From Nematostella vectensis (lineage: Eukaryota; Cnidaria; Anthozoa; Actiniaria; Edwardsiidae): 64,000 nucleotides of DNA. Made by a program: the position numbers and the translations under genes. Of the stretch, positions 36,254 through 48,500 are shown one piece after another (positions within the stretch are counted from its first letter, which is position 1; each line of letters starts with the position of its first letter). Under the pieces are notes generated by a model. It saw nothing but the letters and a program-made list of their open reading frames with translations, had not been told where the DNA came from and searched no databases. The stretch spans positions 12,349,040 to 12,413,039 of the forward strand of contig NC_064042.1 in the NCBI RefSeq assembly GCF_932526225.1, in the 5' to 3' direction.

Positions 36254-36870
36254 GTGCCATATACCCCTCGCTTCCCAGCGTCTGCCCCCCGAAGGCACAT
36301 CGGCGGCGACGTGAAAAGCTTCCGGCTCCAGAAAATATGTGACACTCAGGCGGTTCTAGATAACGAGATAACGCATCATCGACAGGTGCGGAAGAAGTAT
36401 AAGCGCGCCTTCGCCGTTACCCACGCTGTGTCTGTGGCATCCGGCATCGCTGCAGGGGCGCTTTCCAGCGCCGGGGTGGGGGTCTGAGTGGGATAGGGGT
36501 TCTGATCGGCGGTCAACTGGCAGGGGTCGCTGGGCTTTTCGGTGTCGTGGGCGCGGGCGCGGGGGTAGTCTCTAGGGGTCTTACGAGCAAGGTGGCTAAA
36601 CACGAAGACACGATGGTTTTAGCGGAGAGTAAGAAAAACTCGATCAGCGAGCTGGTCTCTAAGGCTCTGCAGGACGGGCATATCTCAGACGAAGAGTTTC
36701 GGCTAATACATCAGGAACAAGAGAGATACTACGCGCTCAAGGCCGCTATCAGAGCCCGACACGGTCCGCACCGCGTGAGAAAAAAAGGGCCCTCCCTGGA
36801 AACACACGAAAAGATGAAAAAGAGGCTGCGAGAAATTCGCGAGGAGTTCGGGAGCGAGGTGTTCGAGTAA
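36254..36870 (+). pseudogene. Virus-like membrane-segment protein, frameshifted
   Basis: The first part (36254-36487) has a charged N-terminus then an Ala/Gly-rich hydrophobic stretch. After the G5 run at about 36476-36482 the same style continues in another frame to a TAA at 36868-36870. It has further Gly/Ala hydrophobic sequence, a helical segment (NSISELVSKALQDGHISDEEF) and a basic tail. The arrangement, next to the preceding fragments, again recalls accessory genes of cnidarian virus-like elements. The copy as assembled is broken. Confidence 0.45.
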
Positions 36871-36984
36871 AACTCAGGTTTAAATGCCACGCCAGCGGCT
36901 TTGAATTTACGGCCGAAAAACGGTCATTCCGCGCTCCGTAGGTCGGCGGCCCGATCCACGCCCCTCGTTTTCACGGCCCTCAGG

Positions 36985-37150
36985 CCCTAGCACAAGGCGC
37001 TGGCGTCCCCGACATAGATTAATGATTGCTAACCATCGCTAATTACTCGCCTACGCGGAGTTGTGTTTTGCGTAGATTTACCCATCTACGCGAAGTGGTC
37101 CCGACGTAGATTAATAACCAGCAACTGTTAGTCTACGCGAAACGCGTTTC
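36985..37150. repeat. Repeated GTAGATTAAT / TCTACGCG motifs
   Basis: GACATAGATTAATGATTGCT, GCGTAGATTTACCCATCTACGCG and GACGTAGATTAATAACCAGC form imperfect repeats of about 65-70 bp. Each contains a short inverted pair (GCGTAGA / TCTACGC). It lies just downstream of the virus-like ORFs and could be a terminal or regulatory region of that block. Confidence 0.55.
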
Positions 37151-37179
37151 GGTGCCACTGAAAGCCCCCAGCCTGGAAT

Positions 37180-37266
37180 GGGGCTGGGGGGTCGGAGGGG
37201 GGGTTCGCGCCTCCCAAGCCTAAGACGGGGCTGGGAGGCCCGGAGGGGCGATCCGCGCCTCCCACT
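37180..37266. repeat. Two-copy GC-rich tandem repeat
   Basis: GGGGCTGGGGGGTCGGAGGGG..CGCGCCTCCC is followed by GGGGCTGGGAGGCCCGGAGGGG..CGCGCCTCCC. The period is about 50 bp. Confidence 0.75.
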
Positions 37267-37362
37267 CGTTTCTATGAAACCCCCCAGTCCCCCCCGGTTA
37301 GGGAACCCAGGTGAGTGGGGTAACCCTCCTCTCCTTATAATCTCTCATATTTTCATGTTTGC

Positions 37363-37948
37363 GTTCACATGTCAGGTGGGGGACCCCACCGGGGCGGGTT
37401 AACCGGGACGCCGGGCCGGGTAACCCGCCTCGCTGGGGTGGGTTTTCGAAAGTTTTCAACATGTGAACGCTCTGAAGTTGAGTAGCCCGCCTACCAGGGG
37501 TTACCTTCATCCAGGAATCATAAGCCCGCCAAAAGCGCGCGAAGTTCAAGATGGCTGCCAGAAACTGTGGACCTGGAAAACTTTTCATGCGGAACCAGCT
37601 CGAAAAGTTAAGCAATGACCAGGATACAAAAAAAGGAGAACGAAGAATCTTCTATTTAAAGCGACCGAGACTCGAGTTTTTCCGTTAATAGCGAGCTTTT
37701 TGCAAGCGAAAGGAGCAAAACAACAACGCCAACATCAAAGCGGAAAGCTTCGACAGCTTCGTCTCATTCGTCGAGCGATTGTCCTGCAAAGAAGCCACAA
37801 CGTGTCTTCTATCCGCCATCTTGTTTATTACATTCTATCGTAGGTGCTTAGCCACCACACCCCACATTCGCAACCTCACCCGAGGCATGTGAACACAGCT
37901 TTTTCTTGACCCCAGGTAGGTGGGGTCCCCCACCTCCATGTGAACAGG
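37363..37948. mobile_element. Inverted-repeat element, about 586 bp, no ORF
   Basis: The left end GTTCACATGTCAGGTGGGGG (continuing ACCCCACC) and the right end GGTGGGGTCCCCCACCTCCA (continuing TGTGAAC) are reverse complements with one or two mismatches over about 27 bp. Shorter internal copies of CATGTGAAC and GGGTTACC-type phrases occur. It is probably a non-autonomous DNA transposon. Confidence 0.7.
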
Positions 37949-37949
37949 C

Positions 37950-40900
37950 CTTTAGAAAGGGGAGTAGGGTTTCAACCCCCCTCTCGTGGTGCGTCGCACA
38001 TCGCGGTCTATATAGATTGCATATGTAAAATATCAGGGCCAGAACGAGCCACTACCAGACTACCGTGGCGAATTCAGAAAGATGAGTACCATCCTAAAAG
38101 GCGAGCGCAATATATCTATAAAAATATGTTGTTAGTTAAATCGGTGGATTTTAGCTCCCATGCATTTTTTTTTTCTGGATCTTCCAAAACATTCAACATT
38201 CGGCTTGGTAACGAAATTCCCTAAAAGCATTAAAAAATCGTATTCAGATGAAAAAATAAATACAAAATAACGTCACAAATATCCCGCTGTTATATAGAAA
38301 ATATTTTCTCTCCCTCTCATTTCGATTTTTTTATGGGGAATAGCAAAACATATTTTAAATGTGTAGTTTGCGGTTACTGTAAGGTCTTATTTCCTATTCA
38401 CAAAATAAAAAATGCACTTTTTTTTATAAGAACGTCTAATTTTTAGTTGAAGGCTGGGCCGTTCTTATTTTTGGAGCAATTTACAGCCAAATTCGTTGTT
38501 GCGCGACCTCGGCGAATCCAAAATCCATGTCTCGTTCGGGAATAGCGCGTAGTCAGACACAAGCTTTGGGGGCGGTTTGTCTGGTTTTGATTGTTTGGTA
38601 TTGTTTGGCGCTATTCCCAAACTAAGAAAGGAATTTGGCTATAAGGCTGAAGATGTTCTTAACGATGTTCTTGAATTTTAGTGTATATGAGAATATAATA
38701 CCCAATGAATTATTATGAAGAGAATTACACAAATGAACAATAAATATATTATTTAAGGGTGTATTATTCGATTAGATTCTCCACACAAACAAAAAAAAAT
38801 CTCAGGCTGGACGTTTTTATAAAAAAGAGTGTAGATTTCCCATACACTGTTTCCCAGACAGCATGTACACAATAAGCCACGTGACGATTGTATTGGCTTG
38901 GCGGTCTAAACTTGTGATTCATTCATGAAACCAAACTATCCCATTTTTTCAAAGTCATCTTCTCTTTGAATTATTATGCTGCGAATAGCTTCAGAGTTCT
39001 TCGATTCCGAGGTCTGAGAGTGTGAGGAGGAGTCCGTTTTTTTTTTGGGAGTTGTGTTTTATTTACTTAAAGCAAACAGCGTGACATCACCTACGAAAAA
39101 GCAGAAGATGTATAAATCAAGGAACAAATACTTCGCAGACAGCGAAGAGCGAGTGATTTTAAGTCGCTTTCGTAATAAGAGGGTTTGTACCAAATTTTTT
39201 ATTCGATTGCAAATACCAGCGAGATCATGAAATATTCACAGGTTTTTGCATTGTTCCAGAGGATTCTCGCTGCAACACTGTATTTATGCGTCCTTAATCT
39301 GTAAGTCCAGCCGTCATAGTGGAACTAGAAATTGGGATATTATTCACAGTCAGGTCAATAGGTTGTTCCTCTAATCCAATCAAACGGATGAAACACTTGG
39401 ACCTCCTGTATCAACTTGTCCAAAGAAAGCCAGCGTGTTACCGTGGCGTTACTTTCACACATAAGCTTGTATGAAAAGGTATTTGTGACCCCAGGCCTGA
39501 TTTTAAATCCAATGGCAAAAGGACCAGGAGATATACATATTCAACCCGGGAGAAATAGGATTTAGAATCCTTGTCCGCTAATTTATGGAAGTTTGTCTGC
39601 CTATTATGAATATTTTTACCCTGTAATTTGGGGCAAACATCAAGATTTTGCTTTGAATAACTGGTGGGCTAAATTTAATATTCTTATTACAATAATATTG
39701 TACATGAATGTACAAGATGTACATCCAAGGGAGAAGCTAATTAATGTGAGAGAAGAAATACTACGTCTGCATGATGACAAATATGTATGTAATTATAAAG
39801 GTAAGAAAAAGTCGCTTTTATCTTAAAACTACCCTAATCTACCATTTAGTGTTTTAATATTTTCTGAATCCTCTCCACTCTTTCAATAAGCAAGTTGTTA
39901 TTCGTCTAGGATTTTTCTGTGTTATATAGCTAGAATCTAGACATTTCTACAGTTTCTACTGATGCAATCTTGGAGAGGTCAGTTTCGCTTTGAACTTGTC
40001 AGAAAACTTGTCTGGTCCAAGCATCGTTCCTAAAAGTCGAGAAGAAATCTTTGAAAAAGTTTATCATTTTGAAATTAAAACTTTTGCTCGTATAACATGC
40101 TTAGCTTGAGGTTTATGTAGAGAATTTCAGGTAATTCTAGTGAATGTCTATGAATATTATTAATTATTTGCTTGGCTGTCTGGAGGTGTCTAGCTTTTAT
40201 GCAAACATGGTTTTCTAAGCGTCGCCTTTACAAAGCATCTTGCCTTAGCGTGAGCTTAGCGTGAGCAAATAATGACACAGCTTTATAGGGGGCTCGAGTA
40301 ATGCTACGAAAGTCACGAGATACGAGCCGATTATCACGCGAGCAAACGCTTGTACCAGTAATTTCCCGCTTCTTACTACACAAGACTCTTTTCCGGAACA
40401 TTGTTAAAATATTACCCTCGTTTAGCCATGAATTTTGTGACGCTCGCTGCATAACGCAATTCTTGTTGAATAATTCATTTAGCTCTCAAAGCGTGTCGAC
40501 AATTGTTTCAAACATTTTCTAGCTAAGATAAATAATATACCTTTTTCGGTGGAGGCTAGACCACCACGGAGGCTGAAGGACAGAAAAAAGAAAAAGGATT
40601 ATCTACAAAAAGCAAATAGACGCTTTGGATTTTTATTTTGAACAGTTCTTTTGTATTGGATATCAAAATGCATTAGACTGTGCAAAGTTGTTTTCAGACG
40701 TTGCATATAGACATAAATACAGATGATACTTGATAAAGAAAACTTTGATGCCTTTTAGACGCTATTCTTATTATAATCTAGACTTTGATCCTACAGATGT
40801 TTAATGAGGAAAAAAAAAAACAAAGGTGGTCAAGGGATATACACATATGAAAACTGATAGGTCAGTTATATAATTGTGTTACATTTTTCCGGCCATATAA

Positions 40901-42925
40901 TATCACCATACAGTTACACTCATTCAAGTAGAACAACTTTATTCTTCCTGTGCGTTTGTAAAGATAAACGTATGGTGTAATATCATGATCATAATATTCA
41001 TAAGAAAAACCAATCAAACTTTTAAGGTGAAGGTCCTAGGTCACCAGGCATTTTAATTAAGACTTGCGCCTATGCTTTTAATCCAGACACTTAATTATAA
41101 CTGAAAAGACGGGCCGGTTTTGAATAGGTTTTAAAAAAATATGAAAATGATATGATCCACGAGACGCAAAGAGAGAAGGTGCGGTGTTTATCTTTCGAAC
41201 CCAGTTTCCTTTGAGTAGTAGACGCACGCCGGCCGGCGAGGACGACAGAAAAGCAAATCTGTCCTGTAACGTGTTGGGCAGACCGCGATTTTCGCTATTC
41301 AGTAGACCATTGCTTCCTTTAACAAGACCAGGTTTGTTTGCTGTGTTTCTAAGCCGTAGCACAATGACAGAAAGTGTTATTCTTGCGATCGAGGAAGTCT
41401 GTGGAAGTGTTGTGCTGGACAATCAGTGTGTGTGTGCGAGTATCGAATGACTACAGACGACTTGCAGGCTAAGTTTCTTATTTTGTTTTAAGGATGTAAG
41501 TTTTAAGACTTCTATATTTGTTAGTGCCATTGTCATATCACTTTAAAAGAGATAAATTTTAAAGTCTCCAGATCTCTTTTAAAGGCAAATGTGTAGTTGA
41601 GCCTCTGAGAATAATAACTTCAAAAGAATAGCTTAGACGCTCACGATAACCTGAAAATATTACGGTCTTCTAACATTTTACTGGGCTTAGACATTCTATA
41701 ACAAAGAGCAATAGAGTGCTTGAAGTGAGAACGTATTTTTCCGCTATAGTTATTGACATTTTATTATAATTTTATTATAGAACCCTTGGGATAGAGTTGG
41801 CTGTGTTTGAAACATTTAAGAGCCAGCACGGTTACAGTTTGAGCATTTACTTTTTGAAAATATACCGTCCATGCTAACACAAGTTATGGATGTTTAATAA
41901 GCTAACATTTTTAACAGCTATTGAATTTGTTAACGTAATTTTCTCGTAAAAGGATTAGAATTTACAAATTTGGTTGCATTCAAGTATCCGTCCATGGCTT
42001 CTCATTTTGATGTAACTTATTCATAGCAGTAATTACGTTTAGCACCAGTTATTTCGTTCATTTTCTTCAGAATGCGGAAAACGGTTGACTTATATAATTA
42101 CAATAAGAAAGATTGGTTTTAGACGATGCTTGGCTCCATGTGCTGAGTGTACCACAGCATAGAAGCACACACCGCTTATAAGCTCTCCACCCCGATGATT
42201 TCTTTTTCCAAATTGTCTAATAAGCTTTATTTTACCAGTCAAATTGGCCACAAAATGCTACAATAAATATAATAATAAAGAAGATAATATTAGGATAACA
42301 CGGTAACAAACAAAACTTTTATATACTGTGTTCCAGTGCAATTCAAACAAGCAAAGACACCCTCTTTTCTTTTCTTCTTCGCCCAGACATACTAATCTTT
42401 CGCTAAAGTTTACTAAGGCACTAAAGCACTTAATAATTAATAATTAATAACTTAAATTTGTGATCATAATCCACGAAAGAATACAGGAGATTTTAAGACG
42501 CCATAGGCGAGATTTAGAGCATTTTTTTTTAAATTCCTAGGCACACAAAGAATGCTTCTTGCAACGTTTCATAAAAACACATGTTAAGAGCCATCACAGG
42601 GTTCATGCTCTCATCCATCCGTTATTTTAGAAATAAGTTTTCATCGAGAAAATATTGCTTCAGGCTACAAATTGAGTGAGGAGGAAAGCCCTTCACAGTT
42701 TTAACTTGATTATTCTCAGATTTATCACAATTGGAAGTGCTTCAAAAGCCCCTTTCTGACCAGAGGATGTGTGTATAATGCAAAGAGTTTCATTCCTAAA
42801 TACATAGTACGTAGAAAGGTCGAAAAGAGCACGTGAAAAGAGCAGTCGGGAAGCCTTAATACTCGGCTTTATAGTTTTTTTTAAAACATCTGCTAAGCAT
42901 ATTATTTGTTAACCTTGTGTTTGAA
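37950..42925. other. Long intergenic AT-rich region with weak exon candidates
   Basis: No gene could be assembled. 39715-39801 reads VHPREKLINVREEILRLHDD and ends at a clean donor (AAAG|GTAAGA), so it may be a lone exon. 39078-39184 (RNKYFADSEERVILSRF) is similarly plausible but has no convincing partner. The overlapping frames at 41078-41450 on both strands have no recognisable motif. Confidence 0.35.
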
Positions 42926-43070
42926 ACGAAACAATTCCAATAGAATTGTCTGGTGTTTTAATAAGGAAAGCAAAGAATAAGGAAACAATTCCAATAAGAT
43001 TGTATGGTGTTTTAATAAGGAAAGGAAAGAATAAGGAAACAATTCAAATAAAATTGTCTGGTGTTTTAAC
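42926..43070. repeat. 54-bp tandem repeat, about 2.7 copies
   Basis: GAAACAATTCCAATAGAATT followed by GTCTGGTGTTTTAATAAGGAAAG-type sequence repeats at a 54-bp period. As 54 is a multiple of three, the minus strand shows an 18-residue peptide repeat, which is probably a coincidence of the unit length. Confidence 0.9.
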
Positions 43071-44520
43071 ATTTTTCTTAGTTTTAGGCTAAGACTACTG
43101 AAGCTTCCTCGAAATTTTCTACTTTTGTACTGATAATGTTTAGTTTTATTATTATATAATATTAACTTGCTAAGGTGAGAATTGTATAAAGGAATATTTT
43201 GAAAATTGTTCAACACATTTGTTGTGCATTCTAATGCGTGGAGTCTTCTTATCAAAATTTATTTTCTTTTAGACAAATTTATGTCAATATATTCGTTTAC
43301 TGAAAAGTTTAAAACACATTGTTTAGTGGAACATTTTGAACGATACCTTAAAATCTCATTGAACAGTTGATAGATTACAAGTAAAGTTATATAAAAATCG
43401 TTATTGTACATCTGAGTTTACTGGACTTTTTTCCCGAAATACTTGAAAGAGTTATTCTTTTTGAGTTGGCTCCGAAAGTAATTGTATACTACGCAAATAC
43501 AACATTAAGGAAGGACAGGTCAAAGCTGAATAACTGTTTACAAAGTAGTTTATAGATATTTTTGTATTAATATGTGTATGCATATTTGTGTAATTTGTCT
43601 TAAAACAAATATCTTGTGCAGTATCTTGCAATTTATTTGATTTATCAATATTGAAACTATGCAACCTTTTTTATTTCTATTTCAACAAAAGGTATTTAAA
43701 ACGTTGGCATCTTTATGGTTTCAAGAATTCTTATAGTATTAGAGTATACTATTTTATTTAGAAGTCTTAATTTTGTATACTTGATTCGAATTACCTATTT
43801 ACTTTAATGTCTATAGTACTACAAAAAGAACGTCCAGCTTTGAAAAACCAACAAAAGTGAGAGGAAGAGGTCATCTAAAAGATTTTGGCCCAAAATCAGG
43901 CTATAACAAGTAAGAGGTCATGTAGAAGTCAAATTATGACGCAAATTTTGTGACTTAAAGAAGTGCTTAAGAGGTAGCTATTTTATTAATTTGACTTATA
44001 ATTGAACTTGAGTCAAGGTTTTCGGTTTACCTTTAACTGACTTCGACTAATGGGACTAAGAGTCTTTAGAAGTCGTTATATTATTGTTTGCACAAAAGTA
44101 GAACATACATATTCATACATCACTTTTACTATAAGCGTCCCCTTTTCTTTAGAACACCATATCATTTTTTATTATGTGTTTTAACCTAAGAAGTAAAGGA
44201 TAGCACAGAATCAAGGGGCTGATGTTTTCTTAGCATCACAGGTCTTTTTCCTTTTTTCAACTTTAAGCTCTATCAAAACTTTTTAATAGTGTCCCAAATT
44301 TAGCCATTCAACTACCGACTGAAGCTCTGAAGGACCAATGTTTACTTAGTGAATTGGGTCAGGTTGTAATGTTTTGTCATGCCGATTGCGCAATTTGCTG
44401 AAGTTATTATGGACGGGATCTACGTGTCGTTTTCAGACCTTAATATAATCCAATCGGACTCACAAAATTTGAAAAAAAAACAACGAAAAGACAAGTTGTC
44501 ATGGTAACCATGACGTATGT
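43071..44520. other. No recognisable gene
   Basis: Very AT-rich, short frames only. Confidence 0.45.
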
Positions 44521-45257
44521 CACGTGACTGCGCTTCACGCCGTATACTCTCTCGCATGTGCACAGCATCCATTACCGTCGCGGAGGCTCAAGCTCACTCT
44601 GCCTTTGATCTGCCTCGAATCTAGGTTTGTTTTATATCCTTAAACCAAGCGCCTTTTTTTTTTCCAAATGAAGAGCTTTTGACACAACATTGGCCTAGCT
44701 TTAAAGATAAATTTTACCAGAAAGTTACAACTAAGGGACACACTAGCCGGCATGCACACGACAGCGATCAGTATTTTGATCTTTTATTTTTCAAAAGATA
44801 TTTTCAGAAATTCGGCGATTTAAGTTGAAGTTTGAGTTTAATGGCATACTGGTCGATGCTGGCGGAGTTTTGGTTCAGTGCTTGTAAAGGCTTTTGTTTA
44901 TCACCAGACGTCTGTTCCTTTGACCTGACGGTTGGAAAACGATCGAATCTTTCGTTCACAAGAATTACTTCAAATCTTAGAGTAAACACGAATTGTCTGA
45001 AAGTAACATTTAAGATCATTGGCAATTTTGTTTGTAATTGTCAAAAGAAACAAAACCGTTGCTCTTTGAATTAAGTTAACTAAAGTGTTCTTCTCTAGAG
45101 TGTTGCTACAGTATTTTGCCTTTCCAAGTGCATTGGCAAATACTGCAATGTTATAAAAACCATTTCCCCTTTTCCTTAGGTATATATAATTTTATTTTGA
45201 GCAAAATCAGCTTGTTTTTTTTTCAATTATACCTAAAGTATGTTTCCTTCGTTACAG

Positions 45258-45468
45258 GCGTGATGCCGGCTTCAGGCGTGCTACAACAACAACGTGCTTC
45301 CTACGAGGCCTATTGATGCAAGACTGGAGCCCGAATATAATCGCACAGTATCGACCCGTAGATCCGAACTTGTGGAGTTTCACCACAGGCTCGTTTCTAC
45401 GGATCAAAACTGCGTCGAAATACACACAAAATGAAGAGTACAATGGCGAAGAACAAGGAAGGTCGTAA
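45258..45468 (+). CDS. Candidate exon, unknown 51-codon ORF
   Basis: After a good acceptor (TCCTTCGTTACAG) an exon is open in one frame to TAA at 45468. The ATG at 45316 gives a 50-residue product containing NIIAQYRPVDPNLW. A CpG-richer segment ending in a donor-like CTAG|GTTTGT near 44625 may be the 5' exon. The product is unknown; it could also be a non-coding transcript. Confidence 0.3.
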
Positions 45469-45599
45469 AAAGTGGGTTATATCAAGCCTGCTTAAAAGGC
45501 GTTGTCTCTCCACGATAGATTAAAGCATGCAGATTGCCGCTTTAATTCTCGTTATAAACTAATAGGAAATAAACATACTTTATGGTATTAAAAAGATTT

Positions 45600-48500
45600 A
45601 CAAAGTATTACTTATTTTCCTGTCTTGTGCTAAGTCCCCATTTTGGGAATAAGGGTGAATCTTCCCTTCCCTTCATCTTAATCTTAATAACTTCAACGCA
45701 ATTTTAAAAGCTGCGTTTCTCTTAATACTTTAACTACGCAATCTTGAACATTCTTATGGTCGAATGTTTTTAATTTATAATTTCACTAAGAAATATCCCT
45801 CCCAAACTGACTTATTTTATTCACAACGAAAGTAATTTCCTTTACCGTGCCTCCCTTTATTTAAATATGTGTGTTCGTATTGCCTAATAGATAGCTCTGT
45901 TCCACAACGCTTGTATTTCACTTGAACGATGATCTTTTTGTGCATTTGACATATTTAATATGGATCGACTCCCTTCTCAAATCATTGTTCAGACTTTCTG
46001 AGGGCCCCTTGTTTACTGAATTTCTACTATTCAAACAAAATTTCCATTACATAGGATAACTGACTCCTTCTTTCAACATTATTAACTCCTCTCTCTGGGA
46101 GTCCTGTTTCTGTTTACTACAAATTGGAGGGTTATGAAGAGAAAGAAACCTGACCAGAGCGTATCTTTAGCGATAAGTGTAATATTTTCTGGTCATAACT
46201 ATACAGTAACCCATCAACATTATTCGTTAGACTTTATTAGCAAAAGTTAATGACATAGTTTCCAAAAGTAAAAGTGTATATTTATAAACTTCATTCTTTA
46301 TTTTTTCTCTTGTTATCTTAATTTTATCCGGAGTGCATGGAATGTGAAAGTACCACACAAATTCATGACATTTAAAAGTTTTCTTTACTTTTTTTTCTCT
46401 CATATGCTTCGCTTTTGCATGTTGTTGTTTGGACACGAACGCCGGTAAATGCCAATATCTTTGAGGGAAGCCAGACACCACAATTCAGCTATCAAAGGTG
46501 ATGGTTTCCTGCGTCTCAATACCTAGACAATAAGACTTCCGTAAGAGAAAGTATTAACAATATATGTTTATTATTTGATCAAAGGTTACCTAAAGGTACT
46601 TTGCACGTTATTGCAAACTCTCAACCCAACAATGGTTACAAAATCTAGGATTATATTTAGACGTGTTTGCAAAATAATCTAGTGCAAAATATTCTAGTGT
46701 GTCCAAGAGGGCTGGATGCATATTTTTATAGGGTTCTACTGGAGATAGTTTTAATCAACAAATCCTGCAATAAGTAAGAGATAGGACAAACAGAATAAAA
46801 ATATATATTTTCTAGTCCAGCACTATCTTGGCTCAAGGTGAAAGCATCTACTCGAATATTTTTTAGTCATTTCCAGCAATCAATCCCTGCAACACCAAAG
46901 CAAGCTGCCAAAATTTTTAAGGTTAACTTTTAAGGTTTGCCATATGCTAGTTAGTTGCGCTTCACCAACACCATCGCTCCTTAAATATTATATTTCTTAC
47001 TTACTTCCATTCTAGTTTGTCAAATGATGATGTATGCTCTTACCATTAGTACCCAAAGCACCTGAGAGGATTCAAGCTTCACACCTAGACAGCCAAATGA
47101 AGTTTCGCGCGTCTTTGATTAAACCCAGGGTAATCCATTTGGTGTCATTAGAACAACTTAGTTCCTGAGCATGACCATATATATGATAGTTCTAACATGG
47201 CGTTTCTTATAATGTTTTGCAATGACCGATATGCACCAGCGCAGACTTTTAAGTCTGACTTTTAAGCGCAGACTTTTAAGCGCAGACTTTTAAGTTCATT
47301 AAAATGAACATGCTGTTAGTCACTATCATTTTATTTTTGTAAAATATTGAAATAAGAGAGCTGGTTTATACTGGGAATGATAGGGCTCTGTATAACAAGA
47401 TTCAGGAAATAGAGTACACGTGCATTTCAGCGAAATGCGTTTTGAAAAACGAGACATTGTTGTCTGGATAAAATGTAGAGAATAGAAGTATAAACAGCTG
47501 TCAACCCAACTTGGACAGAAATCTTGTGAAATCGGGAGAAATACAGTAAATATGTGGAAAAAAACGAAAACAAAAGATCCAATGAGGGTGAATAGAGAAT
47601 GTATGAACACAACAAAAACTAGGCTTTTGATGAGGTCCAAAATATTTTGACAACCCGCCTGATGAGGGTGAGCTGAAAGCTATGTTGTACAGCACATTAA
47701 ATTGACTCAATCTTTTATCTACAAGTTTTAAAATTGATCGGGCAACACATTCGATTAAATGGTTTTATCAAATCAAGTTAAGTACTCAATATAAGCTTCA
47801 GACTTAAGAGACAGTTTTCTTCATGTCTTATTTGGTCCCTACTTTGCCTTACCCTACTTTGTCCGATCTAACCAAATACTTAGATGAACCATTTCTCAGA
47901 ATAGGGATAAACAAATCCACAGGTCTGTGAACCGAAAACAACCTTAAAATTATCCAAGCTGTCGCTTGTTCTTTGTGTACCATCTATATTAAGTTTATTT
48001 GAAAGTTGCCGACTTTTCTTTCAGTTTCAGTTAAAATACCAACGTTTACTTGAAAAAGTAATATGAAGTCATATAAAATCATCGCATCTCATTTTGAATC
48101 AAATCAGCTTAATGTAAGACATGCTTCTATAGCAGTAAATACAAAAATTGGGAAAGATAACACAACGTTTCTACAACACATTGATCGAGGCAAGCATGGC
48201 AAAGCACACTCACTGGATCCAGCAGTATGGTCCTTTAGGCTAGTAAAGGGTATATTTCCGTCGGTTATCCCGTTCGCAGAGGTATATGGCCATTAAGCTC
48301 AAACCAGTTTCTTTCCCTTCTAGGCATAAAGCACGACCTAGTAAGCATGAAGCACGAACTAGCCGTCGAATGTCACTTTTTTTATATGTCTGGGCAGATA
48401 ATAGGTAAAGACAACAACACATGAACCTTCCTGATCCAATCATGAGCAAGACAGTTTGTTTCTTTGACCTTTTTGCATTAGAGGTACCTGCAAGGCTATG

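Noticed and set aside
42902..43255. 117-codon minus ORF with an 18-residue repeat
   Set aside because: The repeat follows from a 54-bp tandem unit. Flanks are AT-rich with no splice or domain support.
45108..45148. Small hairpin (CAGTATTTTGCC / GGCAAATACTG)
   Set aside because: The stem is about 11 bp with a bulge, too short for a confident miRNA call.
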